Origin: Mesotaenium endlicherianum
Taxonomy: Eukaryota > Streptophyta > Zygnematophyceae > Zygnematales > Mesotaeniaceae
DNA length: 54,329 nt
NCBI GenBank assembly: GCA_009602735.1
Contig: WELA01009477.1
Span: forward strand, 225,698-280,026
Reading direction: 5' to 3'
Part shown: positions 9,840 through 19,897 of the stretch, piece by piece
Layout of the letters: each line of letters begins with the position of its first letter
Numbering within the stretch: the stretch's first letter is position 1
The notes under the pieces: model-generated
The model's database searches: none
Told to the model about the DNA's origin: nothing
Seen by the model: the letters and a program-made list of their open reading frames with translations, nothing else
Position numbers and translations under genes: made by a program

Positions 9840-11318
9840 ATGGTAAGGACAAGGTCTCAAACTAGCAACTCCCGAGACATGGAGAACCAGGATAACGAGA
9901 ATGTCGAAAACCAGGCGGAAAGCCATGTAGCGGGAAACCGTACCTATTCGGAAGCAGTAGCGGATACTGCAGCTAGGGAGGCTGCAGATGAGGCAGCTGC
10001 TATTGCCTCAGTCGCAGCTCAGCAAGCTGAGGAGGAGATAGCCAGACTAGAAGCTGAACAAGTAGCAAAGGCCGCTGAAGATATACAAAGGAGGGAAGGA
10101 CAGCCAGCTGACGAGCGCACTGTTGAAGAACTTATGGCATCAAGGGCCAATGTTCTGAACCCACCTCCTGCCGTACAACTCAATGTACCCCTAGGTCAAA
10201 TACGTGACCGGCTGAATGCGGCAGGAATTGCTGCTGCAGGAGCAAGAGGGATTGTTGAGGACACTACTCAGCGAGTAGATGCCAATGCTGCTGCTGCATT
10301 TGCTAATCTACCACCCCAAAATGTAGACTTGGGAGCATTGTTCGTTCAGATGCAGTCGCAAATGGCGACCATGTATCAGTCCCAGCAGGAGGACAAAAGA
10401 ATCATAATGTCCCTACTCCGGGACAGAGACCAACTGGGGTCTCACACCACTAGTGGTGGTGGCCGAGGGCCTAGTAAGCCCAAGCCGAAACCTCCCCAGG
10501 ACTATGATCCTGAGGGAAACAGAAAATATTACCTGATCAAGTTTCTCGCGGATGTTGAGCAGTGGCTGGAGAACTACCCAGAACTGCAAGATTACGAGAA
10601 GGTCAGGCACACCGGTGCGCTACTGAAAGGCAGTGCCGCAGACTGGTGGCTTTACTGGAAGGAAGAGCGTAAGGCTCGGCAACTCGGTGACCCTACGTGG
10701 GTAGAGTTTGTCGAGAAGTTGCATGAGAAGTTTGATGTCATCAACCAGCAGGAGAAAGCTATCTATGCGATGATCTCCCTGACACTGAAGCAGACCACTT
10801 CAGTTGCTGAGTTTGCTCAAAAGTTCCAAGAGAACATGATGAAGCAGCCTGATTTGCCAGAACGGTATAGGATAGCATACTTCAGGTATGGCTTGAAATC
10901 CGAGGTCTCTGGTCATTTTGCTGAGAAAAAGTATGAGAAACTGGCTGACTTGATCCAGGATGCTGACGCCTGGGATCAGCAGCAGTTCAATCACAAGCGC
11001 CAGAGTAACGCTTTGGTGTCTAAGATTGTCAAAAAGCCCCACGGTTCCTACAATGCAGTTGAAGGAGACCAGGCTGAGGATAATCAGGGTGATGAATATG
11101 AGTATGAGTACAATGCTATTCAGTCTAGAGGTAGAGGTGGTCCCTCTCGAGGTGGCTATGGAAGGGGTGGTGGTAGGACTAAGCCGAGACCAGCCTCAGC
11201 AAAATCTACTTGCTACCATTGTCAGCAGAAAGGCCACTACAGAGAACAGTGTCCGGTCAAGCACCTGCCTAAGGTCGAGAGAAAAGACCAGCCTTTAAAA
11301 GACAGCAACAGTCAGTAA
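9840..11318 (+). CDS. Element B Gag polyprotein
   Basis: 492 residues. The ATG at 9840 gives M-V-R-T-R-S; a second in-frame ATG (M-E-N-Q-D-N) lies 13 codons later. The N-terminal ~120 residues are Ala/Glu-rich and coiled-coil-prone. Residues ~220-385 form the retrotransposon capsid domain ([28 protein letters not shown]). An Arg/Gly-rich box precedes a CCHC zinc knuckle with C458, C461, H466 and C471. The stop TAA at 11316-11318 lies inside the hairpin of the frameshift signal. The role is assembly of virus-like particles and packaging of RNA. The start ATG overlaps a donor-like ATG|GTAAGG. Confidence 0.93.
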   Translation: MVRTRSQTSNSRDMENQDNENVENQAESHVAGNRTYSEAVADTAAREAADEAAAIASVAAQQAEEEIARLEAEQVAKAAEDIQRREGQPADERTVEELMASRANVLNPPPAVQLNVPLGQIRDRLNAAGIAAAGARGIVEDTTQRVDANAAAAFANLPPQNVDLGALFVQMQSQMATMYQSQQEDKRIIMSLLRDRDQLGSHTTSGGGRGPSKPKPKPPQDYDPEGNRKYYLIKFLADVEQWLENYPELQDYEKVRHTGALLKGSAADWWLYWKEERKARQLGDPTWVEFVEKLHEKFDVINQQEKAIYAMISLTLKQTTSVAEFAQKFQENMMKQPDLPERYRIAYFRYGLKSEVSGHFAEKKYEKLADLIQDADAWDQQQFNHKRQSNALVSKIVKKPHGSYNAVEGDQAEDNQGDEYEYEYNAIQSRGRGGPSRGGYGRGGGRTKPRPASAKSTCYHCQQKGHYREQCPVKHLPKVERKDQPLKDSNSQ

Positions 11319-11335
11319 TCCAGTCTACTGACTGT
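11294..11335 (+). promoter_or_regulatory. Programmed -1 ribosomal frameshift signal (gag-pol)
   Basis: The slippery heptamer TTTAAAA at 11294-11300 is in the required phase relative to gag (CCT TTA AAA). A 7-nt spacer (GACAGCA) is followed by a perfect 10-bp stem: ACAGTCAGTA at 11308-11317 and TACTGACTGT at 11326-11335, with an 8-nt loop. Slipping back one base leads directly into the open pol frame. This is exactly the classic retroviral arrangement. In copy D the heptamer survives; in copy C it is mutated (ATCAAAA) while the stem is kept. Confidence 0.85.
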
Positions 11336-11386
11336 GAGGATGCTAGAGATAGTGAGTCGTCACTAGCTGCCCTCGTAGCAGGTATT

Positions 11387-14300
11387 ATGGGTCCTGCTGA
11401 ACTGGATTCACTATGCATGCCTGACAACCAGATAAAGGAGACCATCAGCAATATAGACGTCCAGAGAGTGCACACTCTGGATGCTCTTGTTCCACCTGAT
11501 GTCCAACATTTCTTTGCTACGTCAGGAGAACAATGCGAAAGTCAGGAAAAGACAGTCCCCCCTATCCTACTGCATTGCATGATTGCAGGTAGGAAGGTGA
11601 GGGCATTTGTTGACGGAGGGGCGTCACATACTTTTATCCACAAGGACTTAGTTAAGCGGCTAAGGCTGCCTACTGTCACCCAAGGGAATAGAAAAATATT
11701 CCTTGGAGATGCCTCAAGTATCCCGGGAGGAGTTATAACCAAGCCTATTGAGGTCCAGTTAGGTTCTGGCATTGCAGTTCTAACTGAAACGCTTACATTT
11801 GAGGTACTCAACACTGGCTTTTATGATCTCGTGCTAGGCAGGTCCTGGCTTAATAGACATCAAGCTGAAGTGTGTTGGAGCAGAGGTACAGTTAAAGTGA
11901 GAGGAGCCAGTGATGGGCAGACTGACTTGGCACCCACCAGTGCTCTTCCTCTTGTCCTGTGTGGATGGCAAATGAAGGAAAAGAAGAGGCTTCCAGAAGG
12001 ATGCAAGTTGCTGAATGCAATGGAGTTCGTCAAAAGCTGGAACCAGAAGGAAGACAGAATGTTCTGTCTGCTGCTAAGAGAGGTACCTCCTCAACCTGAA
12101 GAAGTGGTTGAGAAAAAGGTACACCCTCCGGAACACCCTACTGCTGCAAACATTGTTGCTCAGTACACGGATGTGTTTAATATGCCTCCAGGACTACCCC
12201 CTAAGCGGGAAGTAGATCATAGGATTGATTTATTACCTGGTAGCCAGCCACCCTGGCAACGCACGTATGGCTTGTCTTATTTGGAGAGTGAGGAGTTGAA
12301 AACACAGATTGCAGAGCTGGAGGAAAATGGTTACATTTCTCCCAGTAAATCACCGTACGGCGCACCTATCCTATTTGTTAAGAAAAAGGATGGCAGTATG
12401 CGGATGTGTGTGGATTACAGAGCCCTGAACAGAATTACAGTAAAGAACAAGTATGCTTTACCCAGAATCGAGGACTTGCTTGATACCCTGTCTGGCGCTA
12501 AGGTGTTCAGTAAGATAGATCTCAAGAGTGGTTATCATCAAATCAGAATTGCTGAGGGGGATGAACACAAGACTGCCTTCCGCACACGTTATGGACACTA
12601 TGAGTTCAACGTGATGCCATTTGGACTGACTAATGCTCCTGCTACCTTCATGGGTGCTATGAATGACATTTTCAGACCTTATTTGGATAAGTTTGTGCAA
12701 GTTTTCCTGGATGATATTTTAATTTTCTCTAAAGATGAAGCTCAGCACACTGAACACTTAAAGACAGTCCTGGACACTCTGCGGAAAAATCACTTATATG
12801 CTAAAATGAGCAAGTGTGATTTCTTTAAGGAAAGTATTGAATTCTTAGGCCACGTTGTCAGTAAGGAAGGCATAAGGGTGGATCGTAAGAAAGTCCAGAC
12901 CATACGGGTCTGGCCAGTACCACAGTCTGTCTCTGAAGTTAGATCCTTCCTCGGGTTGGCTAACTACTATAGGAGATTTATTGAAAATTATTCCACAAAG
13001 GCCAGTAAACTGACTGACCTTACTAAGAAAGACATCGGGTATGTGTGGGGGGAAGAGCAGCAGGCTGCCTTCCAGACCCTTAAAGATGCCCTTTGTTCTG
13101 CCCCAGTGCTAGCCGTGTATGACCCCAGCAAACCGGTGCAGGTGGTTACTGATGCCTCTGATTTTGCCATGGGTGCTATTTTGTTGCAGCCTGCTGACAA
13201 AACCACAAAGGATGGTAAGGTACGGCAGGAGTGGCATCCTGTGTTGTATGAGTCTATGAAATTTAATCCAGCGGAGATTAATTACTCCGTGCAGGATAAA
13301 GAGCTGCTAGCTATCATTTATGTACTCAAACAGTGGACAGCATACTTACATGGTAAAGCTTTTAAGGTGATTACAGATCATCTAGCTCTGACCCACTTTC
13401 AGAAGAAGTCCAAGCTGTCGAGGAGGGAGAACCGCTGGAGCCAGATGCTGGAGCAGTTCCAAGTCCAGATCGACTACAAACCAGGGAAGTTGAATCCTGC
13501 TGATGCACTCTCTAGAAGACCTGACTTGCAAGAAAGGAACTTTAGTCAGCATGCTGTAGATAAAGTCCTGTGTGCACTCACTTCACTAAAGGTGAAAAAG
13601 TCCTTCCTTGAGCAACTTAGGAAAGCCTACCTTTCTGACCCAACATTTGAGCCCAGCCCCACTACTGGTATGTGTAGTGCTACCGCACTCGGGTATATGC
13701 TCAAGGGAGGGGTCTGGGTGACTGAAACCACTTCAGGCAGGATGAAGCTGGTCATTCCTGATAATTTGGAAGTAAGGTCTCTCTTACTGAGGCAAGCTCA
13801 TGACAGTCTCCTGGGTGGACATTTGGGGCAGGCCAAAACTGTTGGCAAACTGGCAAAACATTATCATTGGGAGGGGTTACCCCGGGAGGTCTTGAAATAT
13901 GTCAAGTCCTGTGACCAGTGTCAGAGAAATAAGTCTCGGCACACACCACCCGGAGGTGTCCTGCAACCGCTGCCCATCCCAGCGGGACGCTGGGAAACTA
14001 TATCCATGGACTGGGTGGTCTCACTACCAAGAACTGCCAACGGGCATGATTCAATACTGGTAGTTGTGGATAAACTGACAAAAATGGTCATTTTTATCCC
14101 CACAACTGTCAACGTGACTGCACTCGAAACAGCGAGACAGATCTACAACCATGTAGTATGCCAACATGGGCTCCCTTCTAACATCATCTCAGACAGAGAC
14201 TCAAAATTCACCTCTAAGTTCTGGAGAGCTTTAATGGGGTTAATGGGAGTCAAACAGCTGCTCAGCACAGCAAACCACCCTCAGACTGATGGGCAGACTG

Positions 14301-15103
14301 AAAGAACTAACCGAGTTCTGCAGGAGGTGCTGAGAGCATATATTAACCAAAAACAAGATAATTGGGATGACCTGTTGCCTCAAATTCAGTTTGCGGTCAA
14401 CAGTGCGGTGCACGCGTCAACGGGCAAAACTCCTTTTGAACTCAGCCTGGGTAGAGTCCCTAAGTCTCCTCTAGATGTGCTAGGGGAATCTTTAACTCAC
14501 CCTGAAGGGATTGACAACCCGGTCTCCCTCCAGTTAACTCAGGAGTTTGCTGACACCCTGTCAGAAGTCCAACGAAACTTGCACACGGCCCAAGAAAACC
14601 AACAAAAATACGCTAATCAACACCGTCGGGAACTGACATTTTCCAAGGGGGATTTAGTCAAACTGCATTCTCAGCACCTGTACCTCCCTGGTGTGGTCAA
14701 GAAAAAGCTTGGCCCTGTCTGGGTCGGTCCATATTCGGTGGTCCGTCGTGTCGGTCAGAATGCTTACAAACTGAACATGTCAGCTGAATACAAGGGGCAC
14801 CCGGTCTTTAATGTCTCCTTCCTGGAACCGTACATCAAAGGTGATACACTGTTCACAGGTCGGTTCCCTGTCCAACCGGGACCGGTCCCCGCTGTCCGGG
14901 ACGGCGACCCTGAGGAATATGAGGTCGATGAGATTTTAGACGCTCGCTCGGTCCGTCGATCGTCTAAATATGTCATGAAATACCTCATTCGATGGAAGGG
15001 TTACGATGCCTCTGGGGACACTTGGGAGTTTAAGGACCACTTGACCAATGCCAAAGGGGCGTTGACACGGTTCCACCTTCGGGCCGCTGGAGTCCCTCCA
15101 TAA
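11387..15103 (+). CDS. Element B Pol: protease, RT, RNase H, integrase, chromodomain
   Basis: 1238 codons from the first ATG; the frame is open upstream to the frameshift site, so translation probably enters near 11300 as Gag-Pol. The protease active site is D76-G-G-A-S (most families have D-S/T-G-A). RT has the catalytic F-L-D-D at D442-D443. RNase H carries [15 protein letters not shown] and T-D-H. Integrase has an H-H-C-C zinc domain (C-D-Q-C-Q-R-N-K) and a D875...D936...E972 triad with the expected 35-residue spacing between the second Asp and Glu, then a G-P-Y/F-like segment. Residues ~1177-1230 form a chromodomain ([19 protein letters not shown]). Chromodomains of this group direct integration to methylated histone H3 in other elements. 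Confidence 0.95.
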   Translation: MGPAELDSLCMPDNQIKETISNIDVQRVHTLDALVPPDVQHFFATSGEQCESQEKTVPPILLHCMIAGRKVRAFVDGGASHTFIHKDLVKRLRLPTVTQGNRKIFLGDASSIPGGVITKPIEVQLGSGIAVLTETLTFEVLNTGFYDLVLGRSWLNRHQAEVCWSRGTVKVRGASDGQTDLAPTSALPLVLCGWQMKEKKRLPEGCKLLNAMEFVKSWNQKEDRMFCLLLREVPPQPEEVVEKKVHPPEHPTAANIVAQYTDVFNMPPGLPPKREVDHRIDLLPGSQPPWQRTYGLSYLESEELKTQIAELEENGYISPSKSPYGAPILFVKKKDGSMRMCVDYRALNRITVKNKYALPRIEDLLDTLSGAKVFSKIDLKSGYHQIRIAEGDEHKTAFRTRYGHYEFNVMPFGLTNAPATFMGAMNDIFRPYLDKFVQVFLDDILIFSKDEAQHTEHLKTVLDTLRKNHLYAKMSKCDFFKESIEFLGHVVSKEGIRVDRKKVQTIRVWPVPQSVSEVRSFLGLANYYRRFIENYSTKASKLTDLTKKDIGYVWGEEQQAAFQTLKDALCSAPVLAVYDPSKPVQVVTDASDFAMGAILLQPADKTTKDGKVRQEWHPVLYESMKFNPAEINYSVQDKELLAIIYVLKQWTAYLHGKAFKVITDHLALTHFQKKSKLSRRENRWSQMLEQFQVQIDYKPGKLNPADALSRRPDLQERNFSQHAVDKVLCALTSLKVKKSFLEQLRKAYLSDPTFEPSPTTGMCSATALGYMLKGGVWVTETTSGRMKLVIPDNLEVRSLLLRQAHDSLLGGHLGQAKTVGKLAKHYHWEGLPREVLKYVKSCDQCQRNKSRHTPPGGVLQPLPIPAGRWETISMDWVVSLPRTANGHDSILVVVDKLTKMVIFIPTTVNVTALETARQIYNHVVCQHGLPSNIISDRDSKFTSKFWRALMGLMGVKQLLSTANHPQTDGQTERTNRVLQEVLRAYINQKQDNWDDLLPQIQFAVNSAVHASTGKTPFELSLGRVPKSPLDVLGESLTHPEGIDNPVSLQLTQEFADTLSEVQRNLHTAQENQQKYANQHRRELTFSKGDLVKLHSQHLYLPGVVKKKLGPVWVGPYSVVRRVGQNAYKLNMSAEYKGHPVFNVSFLEPYIKGDTLFTGRFPVQPGPVPAVRDGDPEEYEVDEILDARSVRRSSKYVMKYLIRWKGYDASGDTWEFKDHLTNAKGALTRFHLRAAGVPP

Positions 15104-15130
15104 CTGTCATTTCAGTTGACACGGGAAGGT

Positions 15131-15170
15131 GACAGGCGGTCCTGTCTCCATTTAAGTTGGAGGGGAAAAT
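15131..15170 (+). promoter_or_regulatory. Internal hairpin plus polypurine-like module directly after pol
   Basis: GACAGG-CGGT-CCTGTC (15131-15146) is a perfect 6-bp hairpin followed by TTAAGTTGGAGGGG (15152-15165). The 13-nt TTAAGTTGGAGGG also precedes the 3' LTR at 17146-17158. The module sits where the 3' end of an ordinary chromovirus would be. It could act as a second plus-strand primer, or be a relic of the element before ORF3 was added. Confidence 0.6.
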
Positions 15171-15339
15171 ATATGACAGTTAGTGAGCGAGAGCGATAAA
15201 AACACACTCATACGTTTATGTGTAGCGCATCGCAACTACGTCAACTTTTAGCAATCATCCTGTAAGGTAAACAGCAGCGAAGCCACTATACTAAATACTA
15301 ACATACTTCCTGCAATCCCTATGACAAAGGTCCATATCC

Positions 15340-15369
15340 TACTAACTTGTGCCCTGGTTACATGTGCAG
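15340..15369 (+). promoter_or_regulatory. Candidate branch point and 3' splice site before ORF3
   Basis: A perfect TACTAAC at 15340-15346 is followed 22 nt later by TGTGCAG (AG at 15368-15369), one base before the ORF3 ATG. Copy D keeps the same arrangement (TACTAAC 50647-50653, AG at 50675-50676) and copy C keeps CAGGATG. Possible donors are TTTG|GTAAGT in the LTR and ATG|GTAAGG at the gag start. This predicts a spliced subgenomic mRNA, as for retroviral env; splicing itself is not shown. Confidence 0.5.
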
Positions 15370-15370
15370 G

Positions 15371-17047
15371 ATGGCGCCCACCACACAAAAGGAGGACAGA
15401 AAGCGCAAGGCAGAAGAAGCCAGGAGGACAATGGAGCAATACCAGAAGGAGCTGGCGGCGACGTCCCTCACCAGGAGAGAACAAGAAAGGGTCCGCAAGC
15501 AACAAGAGGCGGCAGAAGAGGCACAGAGGAAGAAGGATCAGGAAGCGGAAAACCTCAGGAAGGCTGAGGAGGAGAGACAGAAGAAACAGCAAGAAGAAGC
15601 GGCAGCGGCAGAAGAGGAGAAAAGAAAAAAGATTGAAGCGGACAGACAGAAGAGCTTGGCCACTTACAGGTATACTGTGGTGGGTGGCCAAAACTTCGAT
15701 AACCTGAAGGAAGCATTGCTGGCAGCCCAGGAGATCAACAGGCTGGAACAGACAACACTGCTACAGAAGGAAGGAGCTACAGCACTGGACAGGTACATCG
15801 AGACACACACCGGCGTGGTCCTTTACGAAGATTATGCTAAGATGGTGGGCTATACAGCAGAGCAGGCCCGGTATCTCGCAGATGATTCAGAGGACAAGCC
15901 GGTCCCCATACCGGGAATAGTGGGAGATCAGAGACTCATCCGGATGGTGAGCATGCGGCCCGATAGCTTTAAGGATACGGTATTCTACCTCACACTCCTG
16001 CCAGCTTACAATGAAGTTGAGAGAAGGAGCTGGGAGTACTTGGCCAGGGAAGCAGGACAGCAGATGTTCTCTCCTCACTGGTTCTCGTGTAAACTGAGGA
16101 AGGCTGAGCATGGACCCCAGTACTACCAGCAGCCAACAGACTGGAGGTGGATGACCGTCACAAATAAGAAGCAGGAGTGTGACCGAGCCCAACCGGATGA
16201 CTTCCACTATGGCCTAGACGGCTATCTCATCCTACCACCTCACATTGCCCCTTGGGACCCCAGGCTGAATGGATGCCTGAGCAATATGAATGCAGAGACC
16301 AAGGAACATAGGAGGAGGGGAAGAGACTACTTCTCTAAGGGAAAGCATGCCTTTGTCAAATGGGCAAAGAATGCAGGCCGGATAGATATCAGTAGGCTGA
16401 AGGCCAAGCAACCTCCAGCGCGCCCTAAGAAAGGGAGGTCGGTAGACTACTCCATGTCTACTAGGGAGCAGGACGACTTAGTGGACGAGACCCCTACTCT
16501 CTCCGAGGAGGAGGATGAGGAGGATGAGGAGGAAGAACAAGGCAGCGGAGAAGCATCAGCAGCAGATACTCAGGATACCCAGGGACAGGCAGTGGCACTT
16601 CCTAAAGAACCACGATCAGGTGTGTGGAATGTGATCTCCGTTATGGCGACAACTGGACCCCGCGCTCGCTCCCCCAGCCCACCTGCCCAAGCAGGGGAAG
16701 AAGCTGATCTGACTGTACTGGGCAGCAGACACAGACAGAAATCCCCAGAGGACAGGGGTGCCAGAAGAGGGACACGCGGGTGGGCCAGAGGTATGCCAGC
16801 CTCCCCCTCCGCTCAGGGGCATGTACCTCTAGCCAATGTATTTCTGCATCCTACTGGAATGCTTGTCTATGTGGGAATCAACAGCCAAGTGGTTGAAGAG
16901 CAGGCCACCATCCTCCGTTCTCCTCGAGGGCCAACTTTAGAGCAAACAGGGTTCTTTAAAAGGCCAGCTGACAGACCTAGAGGGCTGTCCAGAACTAGGT
17001 CCAGATCTCCGTCTCCTAACTCTGAAGCCCCAGGAACAACCCCTTAA
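15371..17047 (+). CDS. Element B ORF3: uncharacterised accessory protein (558 aa)
   Basis: I do not recognise this protein. The start is set at ATG 15371 because copies C and D align there (M-x-Q-K-x-x-x-K-R-K). Residues ~5-105 are a highly charged coiled coil rich in Glu, Lys, Arg, Gln and Ala. Residues ~105-365 are a conserved core with Y-R-Y-T-V, D-Y-A-x-M-V-G-Y-T, D-S-F-K-D, Y-N-E-V-E-R-R-S-W-E, P-T-D-W-R-W-M-T, D-P-R-L and K-G-K-H-A. A basic R-P-K-K-G-R-S stretch, an acidic run and a tail with R-G-M-P-A-S-P-S, G-H-V-P-L-A and Arg-Ser dipeptides follow. There is no signal peptide or membrane segment, so it is not an obvious envelope protein. It lies between pol and the 3' LTR. The conserved core across diverged copies argues for a function in the element's life cycle, perhaps nuclear or RNA-associated (inference). 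Confidence 0.85.
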   Translation: MAPTTQKEDRKRKAEEARRTMEQYQKELAATSLTRREQERVRKQQEAAEEAQRKKDQEAENLRKAEEERQKKQQEEAAAAEEEKRKKIEADRQKSLATYRYTVVGGQNFDNLKEALLAAQEINRLEQTTLLQKEGATALDRYIETHTGVVLYEDYAKMVGYTAEQARYLADDSEDKPVPIPGIVGDQRLIRMVSMRPDSFKDTVFYLTLLPAYNEVERRSWEYLAREAGQQMFSPHWFSCKLRKAEHGPQYYQQPTDWRWMTVTNKKQECDRAQPDDFHYGLDGYLILPPHIAPWDPRLNGCLSNMNAETKEHRRRGRDYFSKGKHAFVKWAKNAGRIDISRLKAKQPPARPKKGRSVDYSMSTREQDDLVDETPTLSEEEDEEDEEEEQGSGEASAADTQDTQGQAVALPKEPRSGVWNVISVMATTGPRARSPSPPAQAGEEADLTVLGSRHRQKSPEDRGARRGTRGWARGMPASPSAQGHVPLANVFLHPTGMLVYVGINSQVVEEQATILRSPRGPTLEQTGFFKRPADRPRGLSRTRSRSPSPNSEAPGTTP

Positions 17048-17125
17048 GGTGACACGCTGAAGAGACAGTCAGTAAGGGAGGCTGGTCAGGTTCAGTTCCC
17101 TTATTTGAAATTTCTGCAGTTTAAT

Positions 17126-17160
17126 GTTGTCGAGGCGACAACAAGTTAAGTTGGAGGGAT
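17126..17160 (+). promoter_or_regulatory. Terminal hairpin and polypurine tract of element B
   Basis: GTTGTCG-AGG-CGACAAC (17126-17142) is a perfect 7-bp stem with an AGG loop. TTAAGTTGGAGGGAT runs up to the LTR start at 17161. The hairpin is conserved in copies C (37496-37512) and D (52574-52590). The purine run should prime plus-strand DNA synthesis. Confidence 0.8.
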
Positions 17161-17878
17161 TGTAATGAATCAGTATATTAGTAGATATAATATTCATTTA
17201 AATATAATAGTTAATTAAGTTCAGCCTGCTGAACTTTAGTTAATAATCAGTCTGCTGGACTTTACATAATTATCAGTTTAATGACTCGGCCGAAAGCAGC
17301 AGGCTGAAGTCACCTTAAGTCAGCTTGCTGACACATTCTTTGACAGCCAGCTGACTTCCGTACTCGGTAGCAGCGAACTGCCTCGATATGCATCTAAGTG
17401 TGATATGCTAGATGAATGGCCAGATGACATCCCTATGATGGATGGCTATTCGGGATGATGGGAGATGGCGGTGGATTTGGTTAACCGAGGTCCTACCAAC
17501 GTGGTTAACTCCCGGGTAGGCGGTGCCATCGCACTGACCGTTGAACAGTAAACTCATTCCATGTACATACGCTAGGCATTGCTCTCGAGTTCGGCATTCG
17601 GAAACGAGGCCAACTCTCTTGTACAGCTTACTGAGAGAACTCTGAATCCAAGGCGAGAAGCCATTGATACGCACTGTCTTCTAACCTTGCTTATGTATGA
17701 GTTTACTGATTTGCATCATTGATGCTAGTTTACTCGCATTTGACTTACGAGTATTATTCCCTGCTAGTGTATTTTCCTTTGCCGTTTAACTAGTTAACGG
17801 AAATACCATAAGATTACTTGCTGATATAAAGATCTTTATTAATTGTTAATCGCCTGTTTGGTAAGTCGATTCATTTCA
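17161..17878 (+). repeat. Element B 3' LTR (718 bp)
   Basis: Begins TGTAATGAATCAG and ends TTCATTTCA, followed by the GCGCT duplication at 17879-17883. Compared with the 5' LTR, most differences fall in the first ~270 bp; the rest is almost identical. Confidence 0.93.
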
Positions 17879-17883
17879 GCGCT
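17879..17883. repeat. Target-site duplication GCGCT, right copy (element B)
   Basis: Exact match to 9081-9085. From 17884 the reading frame of element A continues in phase with the codons ending at 9085. Confidence 0.95.
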
Positions 17884-19205
17884 CTACAGTCAGCCATCAT
17901 CAACATGGCGAAGCTCAACACAGGAGGGGATGAAGAATCACCGCATCCTGGAATAGAGAAGCCAAACGAGGGAGAGGATGCAGAGATGCAAGTCCTCTCA
18001 AAGTTGGAGTTGCCATCACTCAACAATGAAGGGGACGCCAGGGAAGAAATTCCAAGTTTTCCCACGCCAGAGTTGGATTTGCCTGACTTTACAGGAGCTG
18101 AGGACAGACGACTGGGTAGCTGACCATTTGATGGGGCCAAGCCCGGCAGACCTTTATGAAAAATTAAGGTCACCAACATCCAGTACCCCTACTACCAGTC
18201 TTCCAGTGGCAGAGCTCGTCAACCGCACGACCGCCGCAACGGCAGGAGGTGACTGCCTGCACTGCTAAAGTGGAGACAACGCAAGGTAAGCCCGAGGGTC
18301 GCGCAAGCAAATCGAGGAAGGTGGCCCGTGAGGGTAACGCATCTTTTAGGAGGATGCTAAAGCGATATTTCAAGCATAAGGAGAAGGCGCAGAGAGAGGG
18401 CGTTCCGCGAGGAACCACAGCCCCACCTCCTCCGCCTCTGCGGGATATTCTGCAGAGAGAGGGAGAGGACGGCTTGATTTGCAGAGCAATGGCATTGGGC
18501 ATTAGTGTGCCGCCAGGCATGAACACGCCCTTGTTGCAACTATCAGATCTTAGGATGAAGAGGTCGGAGGCACTTGCTCCCATGACACCTGCAATCCCAG
18601 AATGGGAACTGATGGATATGGGAAACACCATCAGCCGCTAGACCGCAGCAGATGATGCTTTCCTCGCACAACTAGCGGCACCTCAAAGGCCGCCAACGTT
18701 GACGCAGGCATGGACGGTCACACCACCCGCAAGGGAGGAGTATGGCACAACCGTCGCCCGCATGGCTGTTATTGAACAAGAGTGGGGTTGGGTAATCAGC
18801 CCTAGGATAGATCCTGCAGGTTTCCCAATGGCAAACCAACCTCGGCCACGTGAAGGAGGAACCGGGACCGTTTGGACTGCAGCCGACGAGGAAATGTTCT
18901 TGAGACAACCCATCCGGAGGCGCCTGACGTACACCTCACCGCAGGAGAAGCGACGCGTCATTGGGAAAGGTAAAAAGCCTAGGAAATAGGCTGCAGAGCC
19001 TATGGCAACGGAGGAGCAAGCTGCAAAGCCTGCTACCCCACCTCCTAAGAATCAAGCAGAAAAGCCTGAGAGCCAGAATCAGGCAGAAAAGCCTGAGGGC
19101 CAGGATGAGGGCGAAAAGCTCCCACCTGCACCCAAGGAGTAGCAACTACTGGATGCCTTTGTTGGAAAGAAGCAACCTGAAACTGAGACTTTTGCCATTG
19201 GGAAA
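17884..19205 (+). pseudogene. Element A Pol linker between methyltransferase and RT
   Basis: The frame resumes in phase after element B and runs to 18123 (acidic, Pro/Glu-rich, including P-E-L-D-L-P-D-F). A frameshift then moves it to the frame used from 18249 onwards, where it continues into RT with TAG stops at 18639, 18987 and 19139. Near 19050-19103 a 27-nt unit is duplicated (N-Q-A-E-K-P-E-S/G-Q twice). I recognise no enzyme domain; the region is low-complexity and charged, like spacers in other gypsy polyproteins. Together with 8300-9085 this makes an unusually long linker of roughly 650 codons between the methyltransferase and RT. Confidence 0.55.
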
Positions 19206-19897
19206 ATGGCCTCAGCCCAGCAGAGAGCACAAGTAGAAAGGTTGCTGAAGAAACACCGCAAGGTGTTTGCTTTTACTAAGGAGGAGATTGGTAGAACCAC
19301 TGCCAGTGTGTGTGAGATCACACTAACTACTGATAACCAAGTCAGACTTGGGCCGCATAAGCTCAGTCAGACAGAGTGGGACTGTGTGGAAAAAAATTGC
19401 GAAGAGCTGCATAAGCTCCGCATAATTGAAAAATCTACCTCAGTGCATGGGGCTCCCACAGTAGTAGTCGCTAAAAAGGACGAGGTCGGCAATTACACTG
19501 CCACTCGTATGTGTGGAGATTACAGGCGACTGCATCTCAGAGCCAGACAGCTATGTGATGCCTACGCCAGAGCGAATCTTTGCGATTGCCACCACCGGGA
19601 AGGTGGTCAGCATCATCGATCTGCGCCAAGGCTTCAACCAGATCCCTGTGAAACAGAAGATCGAGGTAAGACAGCCTTCTGGGCTCAAAGGGAACTTTGG
19701 CCATGGACAGTAATGCCATTTGGGCTGAAAAATGCTCCAGCCATATTTCAAAGGACTATGGATAAAGTGCTAGAGGGGCTGGATTTTGCTAAGCCATACA
19801 TTGACAATGTGGTACTATTCAGAAGACTATGGAGGAGCACCTCGAGCACTTGGAAAAAGTGTTTCAGCGCCTGGAGAAATTCCAGATGAAGCTGCAT
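19206..19897 (+). pseudogene. Element A reverse transcriptase, N-terminal and palm part
   Basis: The fold is recognisable from V-F-A-F-T-K-E-E-I-G, G-A-P-T-V-V-V-A-K-K, M-C-G-D-Y-R-R-L, I-I-D-L-R-Q-G-F-N-Q-I-P-V, V-M-P-F-G-L-K-N-A-P-A-I-F-Q and Y-I-D-N-V-V-L-F. The catalytic motif, normally Y-x-D-D, has Asn in place of the second Asp. At least two frameshifts lie between 19520 and 19690 (the I-D-L-R-Q-G-F segment is in another frame) and one more after Y-I-D-N. A solo LTR interrupts the frame at 19898; RT resumes at 20406 with P-G-K-C-R-F-F. Confidence 0.8.

Larger units (their letters stand above)
9086..17878 (+). mobile_element. Element B: complete Ty3/gypsy chromovirus with a third ORF, inserted in element A
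   Basis: An 8.8-kb element with 720- and 718-bp LTRs (TG...CA), a tRNA-iMet-like primer site, an open gag, an open pol with a C-terminal chromodomain, a third ORF (ORF3) and a terminal polypurine tract. Perfect 5-bp duplications flank it. All three frames are uninterrupted, unlike the related copies C, D, E and F in this window. The LTRs differ at roughly 20 sites, so it is not a very recent insertion, or its LTRs were partly exchanged. Confidence 0.95.

Noticed and set aside
15248..15691. Hydrophobic minus-strand frame opposite ORF3 (also opposite copy D) as a membrane protein
   Set aside because: Leu/Phe-rich frames arise automatically opposite Glu/Lys-rich coiled-coil codons; no independent evidence.
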